A DNA stretch of 64,000 nt from Arthrospira sp. PCC 9108 (GTDB lineage: Bacteria; Cyanobacteriota; Cyanobacteriia; Cyanobacteriales; Microcoleaceae): NCBI GenBank assembly GCA_016745315.1, contig CP066886.1:2387501-2451500 (forward strand), read 5' to 3'. The translations under genes were made by a program, and so were the position numbers. The notes beneath the pieces were generated by a model, which was given only the letters and a program-made list of their open reading frames with translations, ran no database searches and was not told the DNA's origin. Shown here piece after piece: positions 18,115 through 28,453 of this stretch. How positions within the stretch are numbered: position 1 is the stretch's first letter; every line of letters begins with the position of its first letter.

Positions 18115-18674
18115 GGATTGACCGCCCTCCCCTTACTCGTGCCATGACCTTGAATCTCATAAATGGTCCGATTCTGGGGCTCACCACGCAATTGTAAATG
18201 ATCCACCCGCTCCGGTGTTAGCAGCAAAACTGAAAAGTTGGGGGGTGGCTGTTGGGAAATGGGGTCGGGAGGGTCAAAATTAGCGTTTGGCGATCGCTTT
18301 TCACCAGGGTCTGGCCAGAAAAATTGACTTTTGGCTGCCTCTGATAACTCTTGCCAACTCTGATAACATAGATGCTCTGTATACTCTACTATGGTTAACT
18401 GACCAGAGATACGGAACTGTTCCCTGGTTTTGGGAAAATACCAGCAAGCCTCACCCCAAGGATTTTGGGCAATTTCTATCACCTTTTGGCTACGTTGGTC
18501 TGTCACAAATTTCAGGCGATCGCCCTTAGTCATAAACCCCCTAAATACTACCGTCCGATTAGCCGGTCGTCCGTCCAGGCGAACCGTCGCTAACTGTAAA
18601 TAACGGGAATAGGAAAGGCTACGGTTTCGGTGCATAGCCGCCACCAACGCTAATCTCCAGACAGGAGTTTTCAT
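18111..18674 (-). CDS. PPOX-type FMN flavoprotein (pyridoxamine 5'-phosphate oxidase-like)
   Basis: The 187-residue cytosolic protein belongs to the pyridoxamine-phosphate-oxidase fold: LATVRLDGRPANRTVVFRGF, LKFVTDQRSQKVIEIAQNPWGEACWYFPKTREQFRISGQLTI, and the late FSVLLLTPERVDHLQLRG. It matches the cyanobacterial FMN-binding subfamily often labelled Npun_F5749-like. A role in vitamin B6 salvage is possible but not shown. The ATG at 18674 (MKTPVWRL) fits the family better than the more upstream start at 18722, which would overlap the divergent tocopherol cyclase gene by 50 bp. The stop overlaps the cysE stop region tail to tail. Confidence 0.75.
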   Translation of the reverse strand: MKTPVWRLALVAAMHRNRSLSYSRYLQLATVRLDGRPANRTVVFRGFMTKGDRLKFVTDQRSQKVIEIAQNPWGEACWYFPKTREQFRISGQLTIVEYTEHLCYQSWQELSEAAKSQFFWPDPGEKRSPNANFDPPDPISQQPPPNFSVLLLTPERVDHLQLRGEPQNRTIYEIQGHGTSKGRAVNP

Positions 18675-19737
18675 GATTGCCATGTTTGATTTCAAACCCA
18701 TTACTCTATCTACCCCCCACAATGGTTATCACTGGGAAGGCGGCGATCGCCGTTTTTTTGAGGGCTGGTATTATCGTGTCACTCTCCCCGAACCCCGTCA
18801 AACCTTCGCCTTCATGTACTCCATTGAAGACCCCAGCGGCGGACAACCTCACAGTGGCGGTGCCGCCCAAATTTTAGGACCAGATGACCAGTACCTCTGT
18901 CGGACTTTCCCTGATGTCAATAAATTCTGGGCATCTACCGACACCCTAGCCCTAGGTCATTGGGGAGACACTGACCTAAAATCTGCCCCTGGATATCTCG
19001 ACTCTCAACTATTCGATCGCCATATTCATCAAGGATATCAGGGAACTGATACCCACCATCAAGGTAGCCTTAAAGATGGAACCCGTAACTGTAGTTGGGA
19101 ATATACTATCACTCCCGTTTATGGGTGGGGAAAACAACAGTCAACCGCCGGCTGGCTATCATTTCTGCCTATTTTTGAACCGGGATGGCAAATATTAATG
19201 GCTCACGGTTGGGCTACGGGCTCGATTGACTGGAATGGCACACTCTATCAGTTTACTAACGCCCCCGCTTACGGTGAGAAAAACTGGGGCGGCGCATTTC
19301 CTCGAAAGTGGTTTTGGGTTAACTGCAACTGTTTTGACCATATTCCTGATTTGGCTCTCACAGCAGGCGGCGGAAAGCGATCGGTATTGTGGTGGATCGA
19401 GTCCGTCGCTATGGTCGGTATTCACTATCGCGGTCAATTTTATGAGTTTGTCCCCTGGAATGCTCAAGTTCACTGGCAAATTGCACCCTGGGGAGATTGG
19501 CACATTCAAGCTGACAACGGACAGTTTCAAGTTTCCCTCCAGGCTACCACTACCTACCCCGGTACTCCTCTACGCGCCCCTACTCATCATGGCTTGCAAT
19601 TCTGCTGTCGCGATACTATGAAAGGTGAAGTAACCCTACAACTCCGACAACAGCGACGCTTAATTCTGGAAGCCCATAGTTCCCTCTGTGGTCTGGAAAC
19701 TGGAGGCGGTCCCTGGGATGAAACCTGGGTTCATTGA
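18673..19737 (+). CDS. Tocopherol cyclase
   Basis: The 354-residue protein matches cyanobacterial tocopherol cyclase (VTE1-like; Slr1737 in Synechocystis), which closes the chromanol ring in vitamin E synthesis. Signs are TPHNGYHWEGGDRRFFEGWYYRVTLPE, FAFMYSIEDPSG, HGWATGSIDWNG and a terminal LCGLETGGGPWDETW. The start could be 18673 or 18682 (MFDFKP). It is divergent from the PPOX gene, with starts almost touching, so the promoters must overlap the opposite coding region. It uses the phytyl chain provided by ChlP. Confidence 0.9.
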   Translation: MIAMFDFKPITLSTPHNGYHWEGGDRRFFEGWYYRVTLPEPRQTFAFMYSIEDPSGGQPHSGGAAQILGPDDQYLCRTFPDVNKFWASTDTLALGHWGDTDLKSAPGYLDSQLFDRHIHQGYQGTDTHHQGSLKDGTRNCSWEYTITPVYGWGKQQSTAGWLSFLPIFEPGWQILMAHGWATGSIDWNGTLYQFTNAPAYGEKNWGGAFPRKWFWVNCNCFDHIPDLALTAGGGKRSVLWWIESVAMVGIHYRGQFYEFVPWNAQVHWQIAPWGDWHIQADNGQFQVSLQATTTYPGTPLRAPTHHGLQFCCRDTMKGEVTLQLRQQRRLILEAHSSLCGLETGGGPWDETWVH

Positions 19738-20027
19738 TAGTTATGTTAAGTTTTGTAACAAAAAATTAAGCAATGTTAAAAAAAATCATTTTTTTGGGGA
19801 GGGGGTAGCTTTTTTGCTTGACTCATGCTACTATTGTAAAATAATGGGAATATTGACAGCTTTTTTGTTTTGGCAAATATCAAATTATTTAAGAGTATGT
19901 CAATATCATACCAGAAATCCCCGGCTTTTGTCAACCCCTTGGGGCTAACTTGGCGGGCAAATTTTTTAAAATTGTCTAAAAAATCAACATATAAGCACGA
20001 GAATCTGTTACCATAGAGTAAATGACT

Positions 20028-20355
20028 GGGGCTGTGGCTCAGATGGATAGAGCAAGCGCCTCCTGAAGAATCGGGCACCATGTGGGGAAACCCCTTGTGT
20101 GAATGTGGTCAAACTCAAGGAAGCCTAAGTTTATGTGAACCATGAATAAGGTAATCTTGAGCCAAGCTCTAACCCCTACGGTTGGAGAAGGTGCAGAGAC
20201 TGGTTTTGGGAGTTGGATTAAACGACTTCTTGAACATAACGGCCACCACCTAAGAGCATTCTATGAGTGCTTATGGTGAAGGGATAGTCCAGAGAGTGGG
20301 GAAACTCACACAAATCTGAAGCGCTAGGTCGCCGGTTCGAGTCCGGCCAGTCCCG
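20028..20355 (+). tRNA. tRNA-Arg(CCT), interrupted by a group I intron
   Basis: The two exons, 20028-20064 and 20319-20355, make a 74-nt tRNA: acceptor GGGGCTG/CAGTCCC (one G-U), D arm GCTC/GAGC, anticodon stem AGCGC/GCGCT with loop CTCCTAA (anticodon CCT, reading AGG), and T arm GCCGGTTCGAGTCCGGC. Discriminator G; no encoded CCA. Splicing between U36 and A37 gives the only 7-nt anticodon loop. The 3' end is followed by 12 nt and then the left end of the inverted-repeat element. Confidence 0.92.
20065..20318 (+). ncRNA. Group I intron in tRNA-Arg(CCT)
   Basis: The 254-nt insertion between anticodon positions 36 and 37 starts after a U and ends in G, as group I introns do. It has the conserved core elements: a Q-like AATCTTGAGCC, the R segment GTGCAGAGACT and the S segment GGATAGTCCAGAG. 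There is no open frame, so it is expected to self-splice. Group I introns in tRNA-Arg(CCU) are known in Agrobacterium and some cyanobacteria. Loss of self-splicing would leave the AGG-reading tRNA immature. Confidence 0.9.
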
Positions 20356-20367
20356 TTGCCTTTAAAC

Positions 20368-21210
20368 CCTTATCCTAACGGCGATAGCCGGGAAACACTC
20401 AACCCGATAGTCGTACCTAATTACTCAGATATTACTCACAATCTAGTCCTAGCATAGGAAAATAATTCTGTCAATAGGATGATTACTCAGTCAACAAGCA
20501 CAACTTAATCAATCTGTCAAATATCCATATCACCCCCTAACCAAACACAGATAGGGTAACTCTCTCGTGATAGCAGTCAATAGCAAGCCTACCGGTTCCT
20601 ACGTCACCATTGACTGCTATCACATCGTTCGTTTCCCCAATAGTGCTTGTTTCGGTTAGGGGGAGGGTATGGCTCAAATTTCAAAACCCATAGGGAACCC
20701 ACTAGGGGAGTCAATACACCCATAGGGGTAGTCAGATTATTGGGGGTTTGAATATTGGGGAAATTTCTCTGAGCATTTAGAACCCACTACCAACAAAACG
20801 CGATCGCATAATCACGACTAACCTGGCTATGACATACTGAAGCGATACCCCCAAACAACTTTTCAACTGGTGACTTGTTTCGTCATCTCTCGCTGATACC
20901 TACATAATCCTCAGCAAGTCTCCAATTTATAGGGGTATTCATTTCGTTCAAAACCCAGTACCCCTAATAAACACCCTAAGCCAAAATCTTAGCCGTAGGT
21001 TGTAGGTAAAGCTATCTGTTAGGGGTAAAGTAGTTCTGGGTATTATCTGGACATGATAGGGTAAGCATTCATATAAATTTTTAACAGTCCGTTGCAACAG
21101 TCCGTTAGCCAAAAAATAAATAGACACCCCCATAGTCAGAAACCATAGGGGACCATTTAAGTTATTGGGGTAGCTGTTAGGTGTTAGCTGTTAGGTGTTA
21201 GGGTTTACGC
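20368..21210 (+). repeat. Left terminal inverted repeat
   Basis: The outer 330 bp (20368-20670) and inner 330 bp (about 20850-21210) match the inverse of the right end, while about 150 bp between them has diverged. Shared blocks include AACCCGATAGTCGTA, the 57-bp hairpin at 20567-20623, CCCCAAACAACTTTTCAACTGG-like sequence near 20850, TAGCCGTAGGTTGTAGGTAA near 20992 and TTAGGGTTTACGC at the inner limit. Short GCTGTTAG repeats sit at the inner edge. No convincing gene lies in it. Confidence 0.85.
20567..20623. repeat. Large hairpin in element end, copy 2
   Basis: GTGATAGCAGTCAAT pairs with ATTGACTGCTATCAC around a 27-nt centre. It is the inverted counterpart of the hairpins at 1094-1150 and 38792-38848. 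The stem is conserved while the loop varies (CTACCGGTTCCTACGT here), which suggests selection on structure or a paired binding site. Confidence 0.8.
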
Positions 21211-21302
21211 CAACCATCATCATCAATATCATCTCTGTTGATTGGGAGATGGGGTGATTGCTTTTTATCTTCTAACTGTTTTTTACCAACTATCTGAACT
21301 AA

Positions 21303-21452
21303 CTAATTTTTCAAAAACTCAAATAATATGTCTAACTTTTTATTGTTTAAATCTAGTTTAGACTCAATTATTTTATTGCCTATCAATGAATCAATGCCCA
21401 AATAAACAATAACAGTGATCAATAACAGAACCTCTAGTATTATTATACTCAT
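21303..21452 (-). CDS. Small one-pass membrane protein (element)
   Basis: The 49-residue product has one hydrophobic segment (IIILEVLLLITVIVYLGI) followed by a polar helix rich in Lys, Asn and Glu. Its ATG overlaps the stop of the preceding gene as ATGA, which decides the start at 21452 and suggests translational coupling. A small membrane protein at the end of a tail-fibre gene cluster could be holin-like, but this is only a guess. Confidence 0.5.
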   Translation of the reverse strand: MSIIILEVLLLITVIVYLGIDSLIGNKIIESKLDLNNKKLDILFEFLKN

Positions 21453-21805
21453 TGCATTAATCTCCAAAAATAAAGGGTAAACCATTTAATCCTCTCCCAG
21501 GGTTCAAATATTGAGTAAAAATTACTATATGGTGGTGATTCAATTATTTGATATTCATTTAGCCAAATAGTTTCACGTTTAACCATCATATTCTGCTTCA
21601 CATCATTGTATGTGTAAAATTTTAACCATCCTGCCATTTTCAAATAAATAGAAACCTGGTCTGCATCAAATAATATCCTCACAAATTTACTACCTGATAT
21701 ATCTGGCAATTGTTTACTTCCGTGTGGGGTATCATCCTCTTTGATAAAGTATTGGTTGTAAGCTAAAAACCAATTAGTTTCAGATATATCATATTTGTTA
21801 GACAT
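21449..21805 (-). CDS. Unrecognised 118-residue protein (element)
   Basis: The soluble, aromatic-rich protein begins MSNKYDISETNWFLAYNQYF and ends WERIKWFTLYFWRLMQ. I do not recognise it. Its start ATG overlaps the TAA of the tail-fibre gene (TAATG), and its stop overlaps the next start, so the three genes are packed as in phage operons. It may be a tail-fibre assembly factor by position. Confidence 0.5.
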   Translation of the reverse strand: MSNKYDISETNWFLAYNQYFIKEDDTPHGSKQLPDISGSKFVRILFDADQVSIYLKMAGWLKFYTYNDVKQNMMVKRETIWLNEYQIIESPPYSNFYSIFEPWERIKWFTLYFWRLMQ

Positions 21806-24508
21806 TATCTCACCTGCTTGATTACATTATCGTTATCCGTGTCACACCATAAATCACCTACACTTAAACCTGTAGGGCTTGTCGGTAAATTACTGATATT
21901 AACATTTGTAGATGCTGTTGATTTACTTAGTGCCTCTAATTTTGGGGATAATTATTGAATCCCTGCCACTAATAAAGGAACTAATGTTTCATAAAGAATC
22001 GTCAGATAATCTATGTTTTTGTCGTCAACTTCAGGGCTATATGTGTGGTCATTTTTAACCAATTAAACTGCATCAGGATAAGACTGTTGAACCTCTTGTG
22101 CGATTAAACCTATTTTTGTTTATTGTGTAGAAAATCCATGGCTGCCAACTCATTATATTGAAATTCAATTACATTTAATTTTTTAAGTAAATTTAAGCCA
22201 TTAATACTCTGAGCACAAACTGTTTTAAGTCTAATATACGAAGAACCTTTAACATAATCTCCACTATCGTTAATCAAAGATACGTTTGTGTGTTCTACTC
22301 TAAATCTAGTATGTACTCCAGATGATGAAAGAGTTGAGCTCTTTATAAAATATGTCTGCCCGTTATATAATTGTATTGAATATCTATCGCTAGGAGCAGT
22401 TCGCCAAACATCGCTTTGATGAAAATTAATACCATGATATATAAATACTCTAGGATTAGCATCTGCTTCTAATTCTATAGAATAATTCCCTTGATGAGAA
22501 AACGCCCAGCTATTTGCTCCAACTCTACTATTTAGTACTAAAGCCGTAATTGGATTATCTCCTATCCGGCGGATGTCAAACCCCCTCCAAACATTAAAAT
22601 CAATAAGCATATTTCCATCAGGAAAACTTTCATTAGTTGCAAAAGTTACTGGATTATTTGTTATGTTAAATGTTTTAATTCCTGTTAAAGTTTGATTACC
22701 TGTAGTTCTAACTACAGTTGAATCTACATTAATTGTTCTATTAGCTGCTAAAGTTCCTCCTCCTGATCAACCATCTCCTGCTGTTAATGTAATATTTGAA
22801 TGTGTGTGCGTTGTGGGAGTCCTAGCGTCAGATAATCTACTATCATTACCTTGACAGGCTGTGCCTGCTTGCCGTAAGCAACTGCCCATGTTGTTGCAGC
22901 ACTCCCATTAAAATTATTTCCAGTTAATCCCGTACCATTTGTTAATGTATTAGGAGTATTGGCAGTTATTGTTATATTGGCACTACCATTAAACGAAGTC
23001 CCATTAATTGTTCTAGCAGTTTGAAGCGTGGTTGCAGTTGCTGCATTACCTGTAATATTAGAGCTTGTAAAAGCTAATTGTTGCCAGCTACTCCAGACTG
23101 CATTTACACGATTTCTTTGATAAATATCTTCTCCTCCAAAAGGTATCATTGTTTGAGAAATCGCAGAATTCTTATGTCTTTGTACAGTACAAAAACGCCA
23201 TGAACTTCCCGGACTTTGATTTAAAAGAGAACTCCCTTGAGCAAAACCTGTTGTTAACACATCATTCCAATCTCCTGTTACAGTTATTGAAAGATTTGGT
23301 AAAGCACCAATTTCTGCTAAACTCCAACTTACATTTCCAGAGCCGTTTACTGATTTGCCTGTAGAACCAATTGTTAAAGTCCGAGCAGTTCCCCAGTTTA
23401 CAGTAGTAATATTTGCTGTTCCATTAAAACTTGTTCCATTGATTGTTCTTGCTGTTTGAAGTGCTGTTGCTGTTCCGGCGTTTCCACTTATTGACCCGGT
23501 AATTAATGAATTAAATGTTTTAACTCCTGTCCATGTCTGATTCCCAGTTGTAATTATCCCTGAATTAGTTGCACTAGCTGTAGGTAAAGTAACATTAGTT
23601 CCTGTTGATGATGTAACTACAGGACCTGCTGTAGTTCCTGCTGTTACTCCTAAATTAGTTGCTACATTTACTTGTGCGCCTGCGGCTATTCCATTCAATT
23701 TATATTTATCAGCAGAAGTTAATAAACCGGCGATGCTCGTCGTAGCTGCTGGAATAGTAGCGTTAGTTCCGGTACTGCTTGTTACCGTCCCTTGGGCTGC
23801 CCCGGTAGTGTAGCTTAGGTTGGTGGAAAGGCGGCTATCATCACCACGACAAAATGTATTTGCCGTGCTACCGAAAGTACCGGTAGTAACAGCGCCTAAT
23901 GTGGTGGTAATTAACGGTAAATTAGCCGTAGAACCTATAGTTCCGGTATTGCTAATGTTACCGTGTGTATGGCTAGTTGGCGTTCTAGCATTTGATAATC
24001 TGACATCGTTACCTTCGGTTACAGTTCCAGTAGTTGTTCCGAAGTTTTTATGAAATGCTGTATTTTTGGTAAAAGTAGGCTCTTTACCGTCTAATGCACC
24101 TTGAAGTCCTGTAACATTTGCAATAGTATGTGTATGTTCTGATGGAGTAAACGTTGTCGGTTTACTTGTAACTTCAGACCAAGTAGGTAACCGTGTTGCG
24201 GTAGCAGGCGCACTACTGATGTCGCCCCATAGATGACCGTGACCGGATGGCGCGAACGTAGACGGTTTGGACGTTATTTCAGTCCAGCTATGGGAATGAG
24301 TAGATGTGGGGAAAGTGCCAGGTTTATTAGTAATATTATTCCAAGTTAACTGAGTTAATTTGACTAAATTAGTATTGGAGTCAATAACTGCTTGTATCCG
24401 TTCATTAGTTAAATACAGATTAACTTCACCTTCTGGCAAGTCATCGGTTGATTGCCCAAATTTACTAGAGTAAATGTTGAAATTAGTCATAACTGCCTCT
24501 ATATTCAT
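21804..24508 (-). pseudogene. Phage-type tail fibre with S74-like C-terminus, decayed
   Basis: The N-terminal part (22784-24508) has repeated fibre motifs: SHSWTEITSKPSTF, HTHTIANVTGLQGALDGK, TSADKYKLNGIAAGAQVNV, and several RTINGTSFNGTANIT copies, as in phage tail fibres. The frame then breaks near 22870 (HTHSNITLTAGDG, then a TGA near 22767) and continues as a receptor-like region (22110-22610). The 3' end carries LIAQEVQQSYPDAV and TILYETLVPLLVAGIQ, the pattern of peptidase S74 intramolecular chaperones, interrupted by two TAA codons. An intact version would trimerise and recognise host surfaces. As shown it is a broken gene of about 900 codons. Confidence 0.85.
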
Positions 24509-24533
24509 CTTAGGGGGATTCCCCTAATTATTA

Positions 24534-24884
24534 TTAACCTACAGTAACAAATTCAATTAAAGTTATTGATACGTTAGCGCTAGATTCCGCGATAGCTTGT
24601 AAATCGCTACCACCAATTGTTAGCATAACTGTATCACCTGGTTTAACCGAAAATGCAGCGTCTGACACGCTATCGCCGGTAGGGTCTAAAATCAAATGAA
24701 CGGGTATATTAGACGGGTTTTTGATAAATACATTACGCCAGTTTGTGTTAGCATTTTCTGCTACTCATTCGGCAACTGTATTAGCCGTTAAACTAATAGT
24801 GCTTGTAACGGGAGTACCTGGTATCTTAGCAGTAATATTGAGAGTGTCTAAATTTAAAACACTGCTATAAACTGAGAAACTCAT
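24534..24884 (-). pseudogene. 116-codon virion-like protein with one in-frame TGA (element)
   Basis: From the ATG at 24884 the frame reads MSFSVYSSVLNLDTLNITAK and ends ANVSITLIEFVTVG, with a single TGA at codon 40 (24765-24767) in ANTVAE-stop-VAENANTNW. The segments NWRNVFIKNPSNIPVHLILDP and FSVKPGDTVMLTIGG have a beta-strand pattern suggestive of a capsid or tail decoration protein. No family was recognised. Reading the stop as Trp restores the whole protein. Confidence 0.55.
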
Positions 24885-24920
24885 AATCACCTACCTCTTA
24901 AATAATTCTATTGTAGTCGG

Positions 24921-25240
24921 TTAGTAAGTGATTGTCTGCTCTAACCCGACAATCTGCGAAACACTATCCTCTGTCATTCCATAGATGCTGGCAGTAGATT
25001 TTAACTCGTCATCCTATGCAGTATTAGGGGGTAGCCATAAACATTGACCTGGTATGCAATTGCTGATGTGTCCATGACTAAACCAAACCCCAACGCTACC
25101 CGTATTCTGCAAGTGTAAGCGATATCTGTAAGTATTGGCGGCGCGGATAAGTGTAGGGGTATTACCTACGGAAATACCAAAATTTCGGGTTGAGTTAATG
25201 ATGGTGTTTTGGGTAAGGTATCAAGTTGGTATTCTGCCAT
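24921..25240 (-). pseudogene. Decayed small protein gene (element)
   Basis: After a start MAEYQLDTLPKT at 25240 the frame shifts and continues as NFGISVGNTPTLIRAANTYRYRLHLQN, SVGVWFSHGHISNCIPGQCLWL, then a TAG and SIYGMTEDSVSQIVGL. The best frame thus holds about 100 codons with one frameshift and one stop. No family recognised; a beta-rich virion component is possible from the pattern. Confidence 0.45.
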
Positions 25241-25294
25241 ACCAAAAATATTAATTTAATCATTATTGTGCAATTGATTTAAACATCTAGCTTT

Positions 25295-25701
25295 TCATAC
25301 AGAATGTGAATCTATAGCTAATCCTTCTGTCTGATTGGTAATCAACTCAATCAATAGGTTTTCTGTGTGAATCCCCCAGAATAAGGGAGTTTTACGATAC
25401 CTAGATTTAACCTGTTTTCTGTTGCTAGGTTCCCATAAAATACCGGTAAGCTGATAGAACCTTGTCACACATCTTGTTTCTTTTCCCATCTTTGATAATA
25501 ACTATATTCTGGATAAATTTTGGGTATTTTTGATTGATTGAGACTAGGGATATAGCACCTAGCATTCAAGCTAGAGACATAAGCGTAAGCGGTAATATCA
25601 TAACGACATCTGTCAGTTATCAAGCCTTCTAAAATCGCGCCATTAAATAACTCTACGGCGTTATGCAATTGCTGGCATTAATTTCCGTAGCCATATTTTT
25701 A
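25295..25701 (-). pseudogene. Decayed protein gene of about 130 codons (element)
   Basis: Two overlapping frames, 25465-25668 (LHNAVELFNGAILEGLITDRC) and 25295-25489 (CVTRFYQLTGILWEPSNRK), join to one protein if a base is gained or lost near 25480, in a run of A/T-rich sequence. A further shift near 25660 separates a possible start (MATEINAS at about 25701). Function unknown. It is the first gene of the minus-strand arm; the plus-strand arm starts 85 bp away. Confidence 0.45.
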
Positions 25702-25785
25702 ATTCCCCTCATGGATAGTCCTCAATTATTTTGTAATATTATATAATATTTCTAATTTATTAATAGCCTTCAATAATTATTCAGC

Positions 25786-27305
25786 ATGGTTAGAGACACT
25801 CTAAAAATTAGAGACACTCTAAAAATTAAAGATACTATTAGGTCAAGCACACCCAGGAATATTGGTAGGTCAGGAGGAGTAAGTTCAGGTTTAGCAGGAG
25901 ATTTAGGCGACCAAACATCTTCAACAATGGACTTTGGTAGGGGTTTACCGTATGCAAGGGAAAGAGATAGAGGAGGTGTTCCCGGATTAGTAAATCCTTG
26001 GGACCCAATCACCAGAGTGCCGCGTGGAATTAACCCAGAAGACCATGGTAGGTGGAAAAGGGAAGATGATGCGCGGCGAGTAGACGAGGAACCACCAAAG
26101 AGAGATGAACCAAAGGGAGGTAAAAAACCACGCGGCGGCAGAAGTGGCGGTGGTGGTAGCGGGAGAAGTTTTGGGGTCCTAATTCAGGTGACAAAATTGA
26201 TGATGATAAAGGAAGGCGACCAGGCGATAGTTCAGATGATGATTCAGATGATGATTCAGACAATGGAAATGGCGGAAATGGCAATATCGGTTGTACCATA
26301 AAAGCTGATGAAAAGTACAGCGTTGAAGAGTTCGACAGACAAATGGGTAGCGGGGGATGCCGTAATCCTCCACCAAGTAGAAGTAGCATCACTTTTGTTA
26401 GTCACATGGGTGGGAATCCGAGGTGGGGGAAACTCCTCAACCAACAGGAAGTGAGAGGTTTTTTATAGGCAAGGACGGTGGGAGTCTGAGTGGGCATACG
26501 GCGACCCTGATTTAATGTATGAAAGTGTAGGTGCATTTTGTGATTCGTGGATGGAATGCACAGAATTTGATTATGTAATTCCCAACTTTTCCGCGAGCAC
26601 AAAAGATATCCCGCCAGGCATCGGAGGAGGAGAACCTGAAAATAAAAAAGAACCTGAAAATATACGAACGATAACAATACCAGATATGAACGAAGAATGT
26701 TGTTGCGGAATGATTAGAAGGATTTACGAGTTGCTAGACCCTGAATCCTTTCCGGCTGAAATGCCTGAAAAAATAACGGTTAATGCTAATAATCCAGAGA
26801 ACATAATTCAACGAATAAACACATTACCAGAATGGCTAATGTACAGATTTGACATCGATGATGAAAGATGGGGTGAATTTGAAGTTAAAGTAGAGATTGA
26901 TGATGTCAATCTAATGATAAAAGCAGAAGAAAAAGCCGAAATAAAATTACCTAACTTAGCTGAATCAATTGCTGAAATATTTGGTATGGTAATGGAAATT
27001 TCTATCTCTCATCAGGTTACAGAAAACGCTGTTTTAACGGCGTTATATGAAGCAGGTTTGGCTCACGCGGCAGCCTTTAAAGCTGGTAGTGAAGTATCTA
27101 AAATAATTGATTATTTAGAATTTGCTACTGAGAAAAAATACGCAAAAATTAAAACAGCCTTTACTCCAGAAGCTGATAATTTTGAGGAACTACTAGAACC
27201 CAATAAAAGCCAGGTTAAGATTACCAACCAGAAGGATGCGAAAGAAACATGACAAACAACATTAAATCAAATTAAAGAAATATTTGCTTACGTGCTCAAG
27301 GTACT
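25786..27305 (+). pseudogene. Large (about 505 codons) structural-type protein with two frameshifts and a stop (element)
   Basis: Three frames join into one gene: residues RDTLKIRDTLKIKDTI with a Gly/Arg/Pro-rich disordered region, a shift near 26165 (GGG where GGGG is needed), an Asp/Ser-rich stretch (DDDSDDDSDNGNGG), then a shift in a T6 tract near 26457, followed by RWESEWAYGDPDLMYESVG and the 245-residue remainder. The latter includes CCCGMIRRIYELLDP and an Ala-rich helix. A TGA at 27250-27252 stands in ET-stop-QTTLNQIKEIF, near the true end. I do not recognise a family. Size and position suggest a virion or DNA-injection component. Confidence 0.55.
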
Positions 27306-27311
27306 TTACAG

Positions 27312-27503
27312 GTGAACAGTAATGACCCAGCCAAAGACATATTAGCCGATTTAACGCGGTTATATGATTCAATGAAAAAACAAGACGATATCAGAGAACA
27401 GGAAACCAAGAAAGTACAAGAATTATTGAAAAAAGACTTTCCTGATATCAAGATAGAAACCGAATTGATTGACGGCGATAACCCACTAAGAGGGACTTTG
27501 TAA
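27312..27503 (+). CDS. Small coiled-coil-like protein (element)
   Basis: The 63-residue product starts at a GTG (27312) and is charged and helical: LADLTRLYDSMKKQDDIREQETKKVQELL. Its stop TAA overlaps the ATG of the next gene (TAATG). No family recognised. Confidence 0.5.
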   Translation: MNSNDPAKDILADLTRLYDSMKKQDDIREQETKKVQELLKKDFPDIKIETELIDGDNPLRGTL

Positions 27504-28441
27504 TGGTTGCCAGAAGTGCAAGAATGCTAAGGAGTACTCGTAGCTTGTCTAGCCGTCAAACCCGTAGCAGTATAGGTAGGAATGGCGTTAGACAAGTTAA
27601 TTTAGCCCAGAGAACATCTACTCAAGAGATGGGTTGGTTTGGCACATTATGGGCAAAAGTTACTGGTAAAGTTGTTGAATGGGGCAAAAGTTTTGGAGGT
27701 TGGCTATGGGAAGGAATTACTAAGTTTTTATCTAACTTTAGCTTTGAGAAAGTAGCGACATTTATTACCTCTAATTGGGACAGCTTTTGGAATTTTAATT
27801 GGAATATTAGCGATAGTGATATTGATAGAAACATCCAAAATATTGCCGGACAATTTATAACCACCACGGCTGGGTTTTTAGGTAATATGGCTGGGAAATT
27901 AGTATGTGGTGTTTTACCAGTAGCAGGTCTTGCATTTCTCAATAAAGCGGCCGCTATGCATGTAGCATTAAGCAAGGGGCATGAAATGCTTATGGAAGTA
28001 TCTACAGCTGTCGGTTCATACGTTAAACAGTCATTTAACATGGCTATGAAAGCAATAGCATGGACGTTATTTAAACACGGTAGACGGGTTGTTAAAATGT
28101 TTTTAGATAAAAGTCCTTCAACACTTGCAACGGCTATTGTTTCAATGGTTACTGCTGGTAAAGGAACGATTGAAAAGTGGGGTGACGAAAAAGGTGAAGA
28201 ATGGAGTTTCGGTAAACAGAGAAGGGAAGCTAGGGAGAAATTACCAGAAAGCTATGACGGAAATATTAACACTATTTGGAACCAAGACAGTTCCGAGGAA
28301 TTCGGGGATGAGTTTAGCGAGAACTGTAAAGAGGCTATTGTGTTAGTCGCTCAAGGTTTAGATGAATATATGGCATTACAAAGAATAGAAGAAAATAGAC
28401 AACAACAATTAGTTAACGCGGTTATAGAAAACAATGGATAA
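27503..28441 (+). CDS. Unrecognised 312-residue protein with hydrophobic centre (element)
   Basis: The intact frame has a basic, Ser/Arg-rich N-terminus (SARMLRSTRSLSSRQTRSS), aromatic helices (WFGTLWAKVTGKVVEWGKSFGGWLWEG), a hydrophobic centre that could cross a membrane (GFLGNMAGKLVCGVLPVAGLAFL), and a charged C-terminus. I do not recognise it. An integral or membrane-penetrating virion protein is possible. It is one of the few undamaged larger genes of the element. Confidence 0.6.
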   Translation: MVARSARMLRSTRSLSSRQTRSSIGRNGVRQVNLAQRTSTQEMGWFGTLWAKVTGKVVEWGKSFGGWLWEGITKFLSNFSFEKVATFITSNWDSFWNFNWNISDSDIDRNIQNIAGQFITTTAGFLGNMAGKLVCGVLPVAGLAFLNKAAAMHVALSKGHEMLMEVSTAVGSYVKQSFNMAMKAIAWTLFKHGRRVVKMFLDKSPSTLATAIVSMVTAGKGTIEKWGDEKGEEWSFGKQRREAREKLPESYDGNINTIWNQDSSEEFGDEFSENCKEAIVLVAQGLDEYMALQRIEENRQQQLVNAVIENNG

Positions 28442-28453
28442 AGATTTAGACTA

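Noticed and set aside
24765..24767. Alternative genetic code (TGA as Trp, TAA/TAG as Gln) in the element
   Set aside because: Frameshifts occur in the same genes, no suppressor tRNA was seen, and TAA, TAG and TGA also end intact genes; decay is simpler, though kept as a testable option.
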